In this document: positions 52,046 to 63,695 of the stretch, piece after piece
Layout: the number at the start of each line of letters is the position of its first letter
Position numbering within the stretch: position 1 is the first letter of the stretch
DNA from: Echiichthys vipera
Lineage: Eukaryota > Chordata > Actinopteri > Perciformes > Trachinidae
Direction: 5' to 3'
NCBI GenBank assembly: GCA_963691815.1
Contig: OY829657.1
Span: 6,520,092-6,584,091, forward strand
DNA length: 64,000 nt
The notes under the pieces: generated by a model
Told to the model about the DNA's origin: nothing
Databases searched by the model: none
The model's input: the letters and a program-made list of their open reading frames with translations, nothing else
Position numbers and translations under genes: made by a program

Positions 52046-52367
52046 CCTGGTTTTGGCTGCAATTTAATTGAGCGCTTTTTCGTACTTGTCCATAGCTTTG
52101 TTGTTGTTTTTTTTTTATTTAAACAAAAAAACACAAAAATAATGCTACTTGCTGCCTGTTTATAACTGTGAGATTTTTTTGGAAGCCCAAAATGAAGAAA
52201 AGGCAGAAATGTATGTGCAATAGAACAAGTTGACCCCCCAGTTACCAGAGCCCCCCAACCCGTCATGCTCGCAACCGGCTCCTCTGGATGCCTCGCATTC
52301 AACTCTGTAACTGATAGGAGGTACTGACTCCGACTGTTGAAAACCGCAGGTCTCTATGGAAACACAT

Positions 52368-52373
52368 AATAAA
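52368..52373 (+). terminator. Candidate proximal poly(A) signal of MIDEAS
   Basis: AATAAA in CACATAATAAAGTGGGAG. Plausible but unproven. Confidence 0.4.
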
Positions 52374-52469
52374 GTGGGAGAGACAACAAACAGCACAAAC
52401 CAATTGGAGACACGGTATCAATGTTTACGACATGCGTACTTGCCCTCAAACTTTAACCAGGCGCAACGA

Positions 52470-53145
52470 TTTGCTGATACAAACAAAGCAGAAGCGTTCT
52501 TTACCGTAAACCAAACTTTTGAATGCTGACAAAGACTTGTTTTAATCCGCTTTTAGGAAACCACATATCAAACGTTACTGAACAATTTAATGTCGTCAGC
52601 AAACCGGCGTTTCGCGAGGTAGAGGCGTTCTTTTACCGTAAAAACCAAACTTAAACCAGATTTTGCAGGTTTTGACACCGACGTGAGACATTTGCTTTGC
52701 TTTTTAGAGATGTCAACATTATCTTTATTATTTACTATCCACCTAAACATTTCAGTTGGTTTACGTTATTCGACTGTCCAGACTGTTGTTGACTGTAAAT
52801 GATTTACTAACAGGTATTATTAAGAGACGCAGAAGCATTCTTTACTGTGAACCAAGCTTAACCCAGATTTCAAAGGTTTTAACAGATTCTGAATCCAGAC
52901 ACGATATCCTTTTTTCTTTTTTTAAAACCACATAACATCTATAATAAATGTTCTCTGTCATATCTCAGCTTGACTTGTTTACACTTTCCCACGGACTGTA
53001 AATATGTCAGTTAAGGATTTACGGTCGTCAACAAACGTGCGTTGAGAGGCAGAAGCTTTCATTTGTGCACACCGTCAACCTCAAATCTTGCAGGTCTTTA
53101 CACAGGGTTCTGAATGCGTTTATGAGGCATATTTTCACACTAAAA
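52470..53145. repeat. Diverged ~210-bp tandem repeat, about 3.5 units
   Basis: The phrase GAGGCAGAAGCNTTCTTTAC recurs at about 52488, 52618, 52826 and 53045. In later units it is followed by ACTTAAACCAGATTTTGCAGG or variants, then GTTCTGAATNC. Other shared words are GTCGTCAGCAAAC / GTCGTCAACAAAC and AAACCACATA. The units differ at many positions, so the duplication is old. Confidence 0.7.
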
Positions 53146-54230
53146 TCCCTGTTTGCTGGTATTTGGTGGCTCTAAATTGAAACATATGCCAGATTTGTGG
53201 AGAATGTATTCTCCCGTGCCTCAAACGTTTAGTGTTTTGTGTTTAGTTCGCTCCCTTGAAACCCTGTCTATGTGGGTCAGCAGTTCACTGGAGGGCAGCG
53301 CCACACAGCTCACAAACGCACAGGGAAGGAATTTCAAAGCATTTAGTGGTGGTTAGGAGAGTATTCACATCATCTGAGGTGGACAAACGGCCTGTCTGTT
53401 AATATAGGCTCAGTATTTTCATGTCTAACCCAAACGTGTGTATCCACGGTTGACTTGTATTAATGTTTACCTTTTTTGCTGAGAGCAGGCACTGGAGTTG
53501 ACTATGGAAGTGCCATGTTTTGATCCGTCTATCTCTACATATCTCGATGTTAATCCCTTCGGCCCGGAACTAGCTTCTGTTGCCATAACAACAAATAGGT
53601 TATAGGGTTATTTTCCTTTAAAGGACAAACCACAGCGGGGGAAGTTGGGGGAGAAACGGCTCCAGTTACTAGTTACTCCACAAGATGAACCTGGGTCTAT
53701 GCACAGACTGTTTTTGTTAGTGTGTCTGTGTGTGTGTGTGTGTGTCTGTGTGTTTGTGTGTAAGAGAGAGAGAAGTCAAATGTTAAACTACGCCAGTCAA
53801 AGAAAAAAAAAAAAGGTTTTACAGACTGTTCACATGTTTGGTATGTTAATTTATATTTTCTTTTTATTCGGGCTTGTCTTGAGGTTCTGGCGCCACGGAA
53901 AAAGGTTTTGAAGCTGTTTTAAAAAAGCAGAGTTGCAGATGAAGTCGAGGCCGTCGACACAAACACAGAACAGCTGTAAACTTTCCTCATTTCATCCAGT
54001 TGGTTAAGGGAATTTTAATGGGACAAAAGGTTTATTTAGCTAAAAATAGAAAAATATATATGAATGAAATTCTATGTTTGCATACTTTCTATGCTATTTT
54101 CATATATGGGGTTCACACTAATGATGAAACACGGAAAGGAATCTCAAATGCTTTTTACTACAGTGTAACTTATGTTTCAATTTGATTTTTACCACCTGTG
54201 TTTTTAGTAATGATTTACGAAGCACTGTAT

Positions 54231-54236
54231 ATTAAA
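54231..54236 (+). terminator. Candidate distal poly(A) signal of MIDEAS
   Basis: ATTAAA in CACTGTATATTAAAGTTTAA, followed by GAGTGTCATTTTGTATCC. The A+T-rich context is typical of vertebrate 3' ends. Confidence 0.4.
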
Positions 54237-54249
54237 GTTTAAAGATATT

Positions 54250-55800
54250 CATGAAGCTTTTGAGTGTCATTTTGTATCCTTTTCCATTATGTAACATCAA
54301 GACCTTTAGAGATGACGGTGGTGGTGGTGGTGGTGGTGGTGATGATGATGGTGCCATGTCAGAGAAATCGTGCACAAGGGGGCGGCATTGTTGCAGCAGT
54401 TGAAGCACTGAAGTACTGACAAAGAGCAGAGGAGGGCGCCGTCCTAACACCAGCTGAAAGCCAAGCCGTGTTTGTTTGGTGGAGACTTTAAACTGGTCTG
54501 ACGGGTTAAATGTGTCAAGTTCAATTTAATGTAGTGCAAGTCACAAGACTGTCTCATAGGACTTTACAGTCTGTGTCACAAAAGAGGGAGATGCACACAA
54601 GCGAGTAAACACATTTATTGGCACGTGTAGTCAGTAAGTTCAGTAGTGTAGGTGGGTGCATGAGTGGAAGAACGTATGTGAGCAGTGTCGTATGATGCAG
54701 CAACCAGTGTTGTACATTTCCAAAATATTTCAGCGGCAATTTTTGGCCCCACTGTCTCAAATAATCAGGGCTTTTACAAAATTTTAGTGTCACTTTAAAA
54801 AGGGTTTAAAAAGTACAAAGCGTGCCGTCTATTCACATTACCTATAATCAGAGCATTTACATGTAACAGCTCTCTGTGTGAGTGTATAGCAAATGAAATA
54901 ATGGCTTAATGCAGGATTAAGAAATTGGTTTAAACCGGTAGAAATATAATAGTTTTTTGTTGTTTTTTTACAAAATCTAGGGGTGGATTTTTGCCCCTCA
55001 GTCATGTTTTTTTTTTCAGGCATGCTGAGAATTCTTGGGGCATTTTTGCCCACCTTCATTTCCAGGTTGATGTCCCAGGGAGGAGAGAACCAGGGACCGA
55101 GCCCACCAGGGTTCACAAAAGTTCACTGGCCTCACATGGCACAGGTGTTGCCAATGCTGCCACTCTACTGATGACCCTCTGACACGCCCGCCTCCACCTC
55201 CAGTACCTGCACGGAAAGCAGAGGGGGAGGGTCGTCACGTCTGCGGACAGTGAGGCACTTTGTTACTGCACTTTTGATCTCGACTGTCATTTTAATTTCC
55301 CAAAGCTAATTCGGGGTTACAATTGTGTACTAAGGTTTAACTCTTACAGCGGTCGTGCATCTGTTTCATCACATGTAATTTCCTTTATTATTGAGAATAA
55401 CGCTCGATAATCAATATTTCTGTTACTGTGGCAGTGTCATTCTCTCACTGGTCCTTTTATGTCTCTGTTGCTGTGTTGTTGTACAGTTGCAGACTTTTAC
55501 AACACCCATCATATGAGCATACATAACAATTTGGAGCTGAAAGAGAGAAAGCATCCTAATAATAAACCTATGAAAATGCTCTTTTTCCCCAAAGTAATAG
55601 AGCAAAAAGGTGAGCAATCATTCTGCTGTATATAACTTTTTTTTTAAATGTTGATTTCCAAATTTGTGTTAATACTTCAAAGAGTTTTGCCTGATTAAAT
55701 GTAGGACAAATAGATTTTTAATGGGATTTTAGCCTTTTTTGCGACACTGGTGTTAAATGTTGGAAAAGGTATTTTTATCAATAATGTGATGATTTTAACA
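54250..55800. other. Intergenic DNA, nothing recognised
   Basis: Contains a (GGT)n/(GAT)n run at 54316-54350 and no convincing gene. Confidence 0.5.
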
Positions 55801-55805
55801 ACATC

Positions 55806-56165
55806 ACCTACATTGGGGCGGCAGTAGCTCAGTCCATAGGTGACTTGGCTGGGAACAGGAGTGTCGCTGGTTCGAGTCCCTGTGTGTGGACCATGAAAGG
55901 AGCCTGGAGAGGTGCGAGTTCATCTCTTGGGCACTGCCAAGGTGCTGTTGAGCAAGGCACCGAACCCCCAACTGCTCAAGGCGCTGGTCACTGGCAGCCC
56001 CCTCGCTCTAACATCTCTCTGTTAATTGCATGTATATAGGTCCTGTTTGTGTATTTCGGGCCTCTGTGTGTGTGTGTGTGTGTGTAACATGATTAAAAAA
56101 ATAATAGAGTGAAAAAATCGAATTTCCCTGTTGCGGGATTAATAAAGTAATTCTTCTTCTTCTTA
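55806..56165 (+). mobile_element. tRNA-headed SINE (family A), near-complete copy
   Basis: Pol III promoter elements are clear: an A box in AGTAGCTCAGTCCATAGG (55823-55840) and a B box GGTTCGAGTCC (55869-55879). A conserved body follows (GCAAGGCACCGAACCCCC, GGCAGCCCCCTCGCTC), then a (TG)n run and a tail TTGCGGGATTAATAAAGTAA with (TTC)n. It is better preserved than the minus copy at 41466-41907. The tail resembles fish LINE ends, implying mobilisation by a partner LINE. Confidence 0.88.
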
Positions 56166-57220
56166 CAAAAAGGGAAATATTTAAACTTTAGAGCAAATTT
56201 TACAGTGTCCCAAAGTTAAAACTAGGTAGCGTTTAAAACATAAAGCAATCATTAGACATCTGGCTCAGTCGTGATGGATGCATTATCTTAATGCCAAATA
56301 TACACCGATCAAAGCTGCCAACATATAAAGTTACCTGGTGCATCTTTTAAACTACGGCCCCAGTTGTTCACGGCAGTTATTACAGTTTAAGGAGCTGCAG
56401 TTACAGTATCCCCTCCCATGCTGCGCTTACTGTATTCTTACTGTAAGATTATTCCGTTTACTGCTTTGTTTTTCTTTTATTTAGACCCGTCACCGTGTTT
56501 TCTGCTGCCTGCTGTGTTTTCATCTCCTTGATGAAGCAGTTTCTGGGAAAATGTAAAATATCTGCCATGTCTGAGTGTATATGACTGTGACCGTGTACAA
56601 GTAGGATGGTCAATAACTGTAACTGTAACTATAGTGCAGGAGGATCTGACAGTGGATACAAAATGATGATGGGAGAAGCAAACTCCCACCAGCACCGGGG
56701 CGAGCAGCAGGGCAGAACAGCATGCAGCTCAGATGTGCCCATGCCTCCTCTTTTTGCCTGTTCCAAACCGTGGGAGGAGGAGGAGGAGGAGGAGGAAGAG
56801 GAAGACAAATAGGAGGGATGGGAGTCGAGGAACGGAGGAGAGGAATCCTGATTGCAACAACACTTTATCTGACTTATTTTACAGCTGGAGTAAATTAGAC
56901 ACCAGAGCGAGTTCTTTAAAGATTTCAAATGCAACACTGAATCTCAAAATTGCACGAAACCTCTTGCTCATCCGTCTCTTCGTGTCTTTAAAGTGTCTCG
57001 CCTTTTACATCCAGAAGCACACTTCTGAGAAATTCCTCCGGCTTAACGATAACATATATTCTCACATGTGTTGCAGAGCATCCATCACACGGACACAGAG
57101 AGACCACAGGGTATTTATCACAGCCGTCGCACAGTTGAACCGTCTACAACCCTCAACACAGCGAACACGCCCAGGTGCTGTGAGAACACAAGTGTAGGAG
57201 GTAGAGGAAAGAAGAGGAAA
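56166..57220. other. Intergenic DNA, nothing recognised
   Basis: Contains a (GAG)n/(GGA)n run at 56772-56805, which makes a spurious poly-Glu frame. No gene identified. Confidence 0.5.
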
Positions 57221-57221
57221 T

Positions 57222-57400
<179 letters not shown>

Positions 57401-58305
57401 AGGGTTTCCATGCCCCTCTACACATGCAAAAACACTCATTAGCCTGTCATTACGCTGAGCCTCGATATGATACCGCATGTGCCTGTAGGCCAATATCCTG
57501 CCAAATCCAGGAGGTGGTATCTGCAACAAAGGAGCTTAGTCTGTTAAATGTCAGAAAACGGTGAATAACACCTATTACAGTTTTCCAGAACTCAAGCTTT
57601 TTGTTCTGTCTGGCAAACAGTAAAAAATCGAAAGGTGTTCAATTTAAAATTATATGAAACAGAGAAAAACGTGCCGGCAAAGGGACTCCAGAGAAGATCA
57701 GTCGGTCCAGATTGAAATATATTTGAGAAATATTCTATGGATTGCAATGAGATTTGGTTACAAATGTTCATATTCCCCCAGAGGATGAATTTTAAAAAAC
57801 TTTGGTGATCACCTCTCCTTTTATTTAGCGCCACCATCAACGGTCAAGGTTTTGATTCGTCCAATACTTTGGTTGTACCTGCAAAACTAGCTGTAGGCCT
57901 TCTGTCGCTGCGTTCATGCATTGTTGGAAAGAATGAGTTTCCAACTTGGAAAATTCGTGTGAATGCCCCCTTAAGTCGGAATGAAAATCAAAAACATAAT
58001 TTTGGTATGACTTGCCACGTTGACATGATTGTATTTCTTTAAACCAACCGCAATCACAATTGTGTCTGTCTCTGTCTTTGTGTCTGTCTTTGTCTCTCTC
58101 TGTCCATCTGCCCGTCTTTTCTCTCTTTCTCTCTCCTTTTCTTCCTCCCCAACCGGTCAAGACAGATGTGCGTCCTCCACAGAGCTGGGTCTGTCTGACT
58201 TTCCTGCCTGTAATAGTGAAGGTTTTCGTTGCCACTGTACTCTACGGGGGAATTGTTGGGTCTATGTTTATCATAAATAAGTCATAGAGTGTGGTCTTTA
58301 CCTAG

Positions 58306-58371
58306 TTTGTAAAGTGTCCTGTGATAACTTTTGTTATGATTTGGCACTATAAATAAAATTGAATGGAAAAT
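58306..58371 (+). repeat. LINE/SINE 3'-tail fragment
   Basis: TGTAAAGTGTCCTGTGATAACTTTTG and TGATTTGGCACTATAAATAAAATTGAATGG match the common tail of fish non-LTR retrotransposons. A diverged reverse copy is at 4706-4775. Confidence 0.65.
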
Positions 58372-58792
58372 TGCGATGGTACCCTTGCAGTAAAGATAGC
58401 GGAGCTCGAAACGGGGGCCTGGCATCGCACATGCCCCAGGTGTCAGGCTTTATCCCAGCACTACACATCCGGTGAGCCAGACTAAATTTTTGCTCAGATG
58501 TTATTTGTAATATGGTATCGGGCTGTGACCGTTGGTTGTTGTCCATGCAGAGTGACCTGGATTAGTTAGAAAAGTTATTCATTGATATTTACCCTGATAA
58601 CATGTCAGGTGATATGTTAGTGTTGTTTAGGGAATGAAGGCCAACTGATGCAGCAACGAGCCTGGCACGCTGTCAGCAATAGAATACAACACATCTTCTC
58701 TGTAGCGTCCATGTTCATGCTCATGAACACACTGACGTCGGAAGAACAACTTCCCTACTCTAGAAACGGGACCATCCGATGAGGGAAGTTTA

Positions 58793-59077
58793 CCTATGTT
58801 CCCCGCTTTGTATGTGACCAGTCTGTTATTTTTTTCCACAATCAGTGCCGGATTCCACGGCAAATAAACCTATGGTGACTCTAACACTACCCCCTAACTC
58901 TGACTCTGACCCTGACCCTGACTGTAACCCCTAAACCTAACTGTAACCCCTAAACCTAACTGTAACCCCTAACTCTAACAAAATGCTGAATTAAATCAGC
59001 GAAGACATATGCAACTGGGGAACACAGACCCATTTTTGTGAAGAAAAAAAGTCCTATGATAAACCGGGGAACATAGG
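58793..59077. repeat. Element with CCTATGTTCCCC inverted ends and a telomere-like core
   Basis: Left CCTATGTTCCCC (58793-58804) and right GGGGAACATAGG (59066-59077) are perfect 12-bp inverted repeats. Inside, a C-rich strand reads CTGTAACCCCTAAACCTAA in a 19-bp tandem (58922, 58941, 58960) after (TGACCC)-type units. The end motif equals the core of the minisatellite at 1-348. Confidence 0.65.
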
Positions 59078-60160
59078 GATGACCCCCCAATGATTCATGT
59101 GAATGCACCATGTGAGTTTTGGGCTAATTAGCAAATATTAGCATAACAGGCTAAACTAAGATGGTGAGCGTGCTGGCCTAAACAGAAAAACCTCAGCATG
59201 TTAGCATGCTGTTAGCGTCTAGCTCAAAGCACCACTGTGCCCAAGTAGCTACAGCCTCACAAGGCCCGATTACAGAATGAACTAATCCTCTTATCACTTC
59301 ATTTAACATCAAAATCAGATCTCTGTTGATCCAGCAATCACTCCAGAATTTGTTTTAGCTCAGATATACCACCTTTCTCATAGACATACTGTAGGCCTGA
59401 GCTAATATTGGTATTTTATTGCATGCTAATAACGCTAATGTGGAGATCACTGCTGTTGGAAGCCTAATTGGAGAAGATAGTTCACCAGACTCTTACCCTT
59501 TGGCTTGACTAAAGTAAAAAAACAAAAACCTGATTGATGAACCAAGATGTTTTTCAGTGATCTAGACCCAAACTCAGAGGCCTGGCTGCATCATTATCTG
59601 CCCCAGAACAGAGGCTTCCTCCAGGGCTTGGAGTCGCTGATGAATCCCCTCTCTGTGTGCGTCAAGGGAGAACTGGCTGCTATACAAATGCTTATGGCAG
59701 CCGCTCTTCTTCTTTTTCTGCACACACATTGGATGCTTATTAGCAATTACAGCGCCAGAGGGCCTATTTATACACATGTGCTGTGATGGGGCACTGCAGT
59801 GGAAACAGATGATGGTAGGGAAAAGGAAGAAAGGAAGAATAAGAATCAAGGAATCAAGTGAACAGAGGGAGTATCTGAGACAACCACGCATATTCAATTA
59901 CAGCAATGAAGACCAGATTCTGCTCTGCAACCGCCTCAATCCCGACTGGTCCTCTGCCACAAATAAAACTCTTCTCCAGAGCCTCTGGATTGATACGTTC
60001 AGCCAGACTCTAACAGGACGCCGGGAGATGCTTCACGGGGCTGAAGGCGCTCCATGATTTACTGTTTCTTGAGACAAGATGTTGTTTAGGACAAGTTTCC
60101 AGCTTTCACACACTGGATTTTATTCGGCCTGAGCAGATTTAGCGATGAGGAGGCTGGTGG

Positions 60161-60367
60161 ACTGTGTTACAGCAGAGTCAGGGCTTTACAATGTTAGTTG
60201 CCGGTATTCGATAGCTAACATGTGTCCTTATACACCTCTTGCAAACTTCTTCAAAAAGTCTTTAAGTGAATCGCTCAACATTTTTCATCAGGCTAGCTGA
60301 TTCCCCGTTTACATTCTTAAATACCGGCAACTAACATTGTAAAGCCCTGACTCTGCTGTAACACAGT
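60161..60367. repeat. Perfect 48-bp inverted repeat with 111-bp loop
   Basis: Arms 60161-60208 and 60320-60367 are exact reverse complements (ACTGTGTTACAGCAGAGTCA ... TTGCCGGTATT). The loop is 60209-60319. See findings. Confidence 0.95.
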
Positions 60368-60474
60368 GGCTGTAGCCTTATGTTGAGACTACTATTTTCA
60401 GCGCCATTAGTGACAGGAACCAATGGTCCATGTAAGTGACTGGTTCAGTGAATCAGCTACAAGCCCTTCTCCCA

Positions 60475-60700
60475 TAGGCTGTATAAAATATGGACATAGT
60501 CTCCGTGACATTACTCATAGGTTTTTGAAGAGCCGAAGTGAAGCTCCAAGTGTGTGGCTCCGGCCGTCGCCATCTTCGTGCGCATGTTTATTTCTGCTGT
60601 AAAGTTTGGCATTTTAACACGAGGGTCTGGGGACTCACTCGGTTTTGGAGCCAGCCTCAAGTCGTCATTTGAGAAACTGCAGTTTTTAGCTTAATTTTGC
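60475..60700 (-). repeat. Dispersed fish repeat (family D), reverse copy
   Basis: Contains GGCTGTATAAAATATGGACA and, reversed, GAGGCTGGCTCCAAAACCGA with ATGCCAAACTTTACAGCAG, which I recognise as a very common teleost repeat of uncertain class. A forward copy is at 63385-63695. Confidence 0.6.
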
Positions 60701-61715
60701 AGCACTGGAGGCTGCAGCTCGTGCGAACCATTTGAATTTATATTCAGTTTTACGCTGAAAACACACCAAACCCACTTGCTCGTTTGCAATAATTATATTT
60801 TTTCTTCAGCCAAGAGGTATGTTCATGTTTCAAGTTGGAAGTTGATTTGTATAAACACAGGTCGACATTTCACAGGAGTCGCAGGAGTGGCCGCACTTCG
60901 CCTCTAAAAGTTAAACCATCCCCAACCTTTAGTTAAGCCACAGACAGCAGCGAGCTGGGCTTGGAGCATCCGCTGCAGGTTTTCATAGACTGGCCACACT
61001 TTGCTGCTGTCATTGGAGTATCCCACTCAAGCATGAAGCAATCTTACTTTTTTACTGCCATCAAAACAAAAAAAATTAAAAATCCCTGAGCAGACCACTT
61101 GTGTACGGGCTGTAAATGTAAAGATTATTTTGACAAGTAAACTTTATTATTTTAAGTGGTTGACTTAAGAAAGTTCAATCTTGTAGGAAGGTCATGTCCA
61201 AAATAATAACACCCTGTTGGCAGAGGCATGTGTGTGTGTCCATATTAAAACTGGCAGGCCTGATTTTATGACTTCCACAGCTTCACACATGTGATTCAGT
61301 TTAGCGTGCTCACTGTTCGGTTCAAGGATGTGATGTATTCTTCACATTCTTCAGTCTCATTTATTGTCTGTTAGAAAAGCAGGAAAACCAGACACGCTAA
61401 GCTAATTTGTCTTAAAGGGTCTCACAGAGCCTCTTTTACTAGACTTTGAGCAGGTTTAGTAGTAAAATAAACACAAATTAATTCATAACAAAGCATTAAA
61501 ACAGTTAACTATGTGTTGCATTAACTCTGAACCTGTATTTCCAGATGTGAACACAAATGTGCAGGCTGAACACCGACATGAGGGTATGGTCCTTATATTC
61601 TGCGGTGCCTTTTTAGTTCTGTGATGCCAGAAATTGGAAAAAGTTGTTTTAAAAATAAGTTGTCTATGTCCAAAATCACGCCCTAGTGCACTACTGTGTA
61701 TATTAACTGCCTGCC

Positions 61716-61800
61716 ATGTTAACACACTTAAAAAGCAGCTGAAAACTCACTTTTTCAAATGGACTTTTCTCTCACGTTTAGCATTTTGTTTTTAAGTTTT
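61716..61800 (+). repeat. Possible L2-like LINE C-terminal fragment
   Basis: AAAAAGCAGCTGAAAACTCAC followed by TTTTTCAAATGG resembles the closing 'F..RLKTHLF' codons of L2-type elements, without tail. Weak. Confidence 0.3.
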
Positions 61801-61999
61801 ATTGTTTCTGTTGCTTGTTTCTTCTATGTATTTTTTAATAATGTCAATGACATTCTTTCTGCTAACAATACCACATTCAATGCTTTTTATACATATAAAA
61901 ATACTGTTATGCAACACTACACCTGTCCATGATTGCACATAATCATGATTGATGAATAAGTGTCCAGTTTTCCCTGTATTTGTAGAATAAACCATAAAT

Positions 62000-63380
62000 C
62001 ATACAGTGTGTATTTTATGAGTTGTGTCAGTGTATCTTTCAAAATGACCACAGGGAGTCGCCAAAGTCTGATAGTTTAAAAATATTTAGAAGTTTAAGCC
62101 TGTAATACTTGTTGTTATTAGTTTTATTTATTATTTTATGTCTGACTTGATGCTATTTTCTCTTATAATATAAGATAATTATTTTATTAGTATGTTGGAA
62201 TTGATTGTATCTGCCCTCTCGTAAAAAATAAAAAATAAATAAAGTGAACTATACCATACTGTTAATGTCCACTGTAAGAGTTAAGGCCACCCAGGTCTGC
62301 ATGTATGTATGAGTTATAAAATCCAGGAGACACCTCTTTGTTTTTCCAGCCCTCAATTTGTTTATGAGTCTAATTTTACAGCTTCATGACTGACGGCTTC
62401 TGATTCACGCTGACACAGCAGGTCCTCGGCTAACCCTTTCCTCCTGCTCAGCAGGGGGGGAAAAACAGTAAATTTACTTTAAGTGCAGTCTAAGTCACCA
62501 TAAGTGCTTTATAAAGGTGTTTAATGTCTGCCTGATGCTTTCATTATGATCATGTCAGGAAATTAACCTCATTAGGTCTTGACATCATGGACCAAATATG
62601 TGCTGTGAGACTATTGGGAGTCAGAAATAGCCTTTATCTTCTTGGTACCCATTCACTTCACCGCCATCAAACTGTGAACTTTAATGCTGCAGGTTTCACA
62701 CACACATCTGCATGCATCACCGTGTCGACCAAAATGTTGGTATTTCCTGTGAGAAGAGTGAGCGAGAGGTATTTGCATTCTCAAAATGAGATGATTTTAT
62801 CAGAGGAGGAATTGGAAACACTGCAGTCAGGGTGCTGTAACCCTCTGAGACCTGACAGCACCACAAGGACATTTTTGGTTAACTTTATTCTTCTCCCATG
62901 TAGAAATAAGGCTAAAGCAAATGTGTGCATGTCTTGGAGGCCACTGTAAATTATTTTTTGGGGATTTTTTACCGAACACAGTAGCCCTCATCCCAAAAGC
63001 ATTTTATCCCGTAACATTCAACATGAAAATATGCAGATTGAAAGGAACACTATAGCCTACTATCTTTACTAATAGTTTCTTTAATACAGTTTTATTTTTG
63101 TGGATCATCAACTGGTTAGGGGGTGCTAACTTTATGCCTGGGACCTGTTAGCTTTAGCCTCTTTGTTTTAGCATAGTCTGTATACAGTCTATGCCTCACA
63201 ATCATCAACTTTATTCAAGACCTTTTTTATTTATTCATTTTTCTATAATACAAGATTCTTGTCTTAAAACCTGGGATTTTTACTGTATCAACTGTAGCTA
63301 GCTAGCTAGCTAATTAAGCTACAGTTTCTACCAAGCCCCCACTACAGTGACTTCCTGGTCGATCCAATAAAGAAGAACCA
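62000..63380. other. Intergenic DNA, nothing recognised
   Basis: A 120-codon plus-strand frame at 62587-62949 has no motif, no splice context and no homology that I recognise, and is not called as a gene. Confidence 0.5.
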
Positions 63381-63384
63381 AAAA

Positions 63385-63695
63385 ATGCAGTTCGCAGAGT
63401 GTCCACTAGGGGCAGGTTTCATAATAGAGCAGTTTGTCATTGACCCCCATGTTAAACAGGCCAATTTCACAGCATAATTAAACTTATTTAAGACCTGGTA
63501 CTTAAAAAAAACATTATGGTCTGTATGTTTAGGTCATATCTCCAAGACAACACTAAGGGGGTGAATTTTTTTTGTAACAGGCTAGTTTTTAATTTATTGG
63601 GGGTTAAAGTTTATGAATAATTAGCGGCGCAGCCTGTTGAGTGACAGTTAGCCACTGGCCCTCACTTCTCATTGGAGGCTAGTTGGATTAGCGTG
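63385..63695 (+). repeat. Dispersed fish repeat (family D), forward copy
   Basis: GAGTGTCCACTAGGGGCAGG, then GACCCCCATGTTAAACAGG, GGGGGTGAATTTTTTTTG and GAGTGACAGTTAGCCACTG occur in the order of the family consensus as I remember it. Confidence 0.6.

Noticed and set aside
55823..55880. Possible tRNA gene
   Set aside because: A and B boxes are present, but no cloverleaf with acceptor stem closes; the sequence continues into a SINE body and (TTC)n tail.
56606..56812. Frame ending in poly-Glu
   Set aside because: The Glu run is a GAG/GGA microsatellite; no other coding evidence.
58886..58980. Interstitial telomere
   Set aside because: CCCTAA-like words occur, but the real period is 19 bp with CTGTAACC, not TTAGGG; better explained as the core of the inverted-end element.
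59547..59786. 79-codon frame with a Leu/Ala stretch
   Set aside because: Short, without conserved motif; composition alone does not support a gene.
62587..62949. 120-codon plus-strand frame
   Set aside because: No homology recognised, no promoter or splice context, surrounded by repeats.
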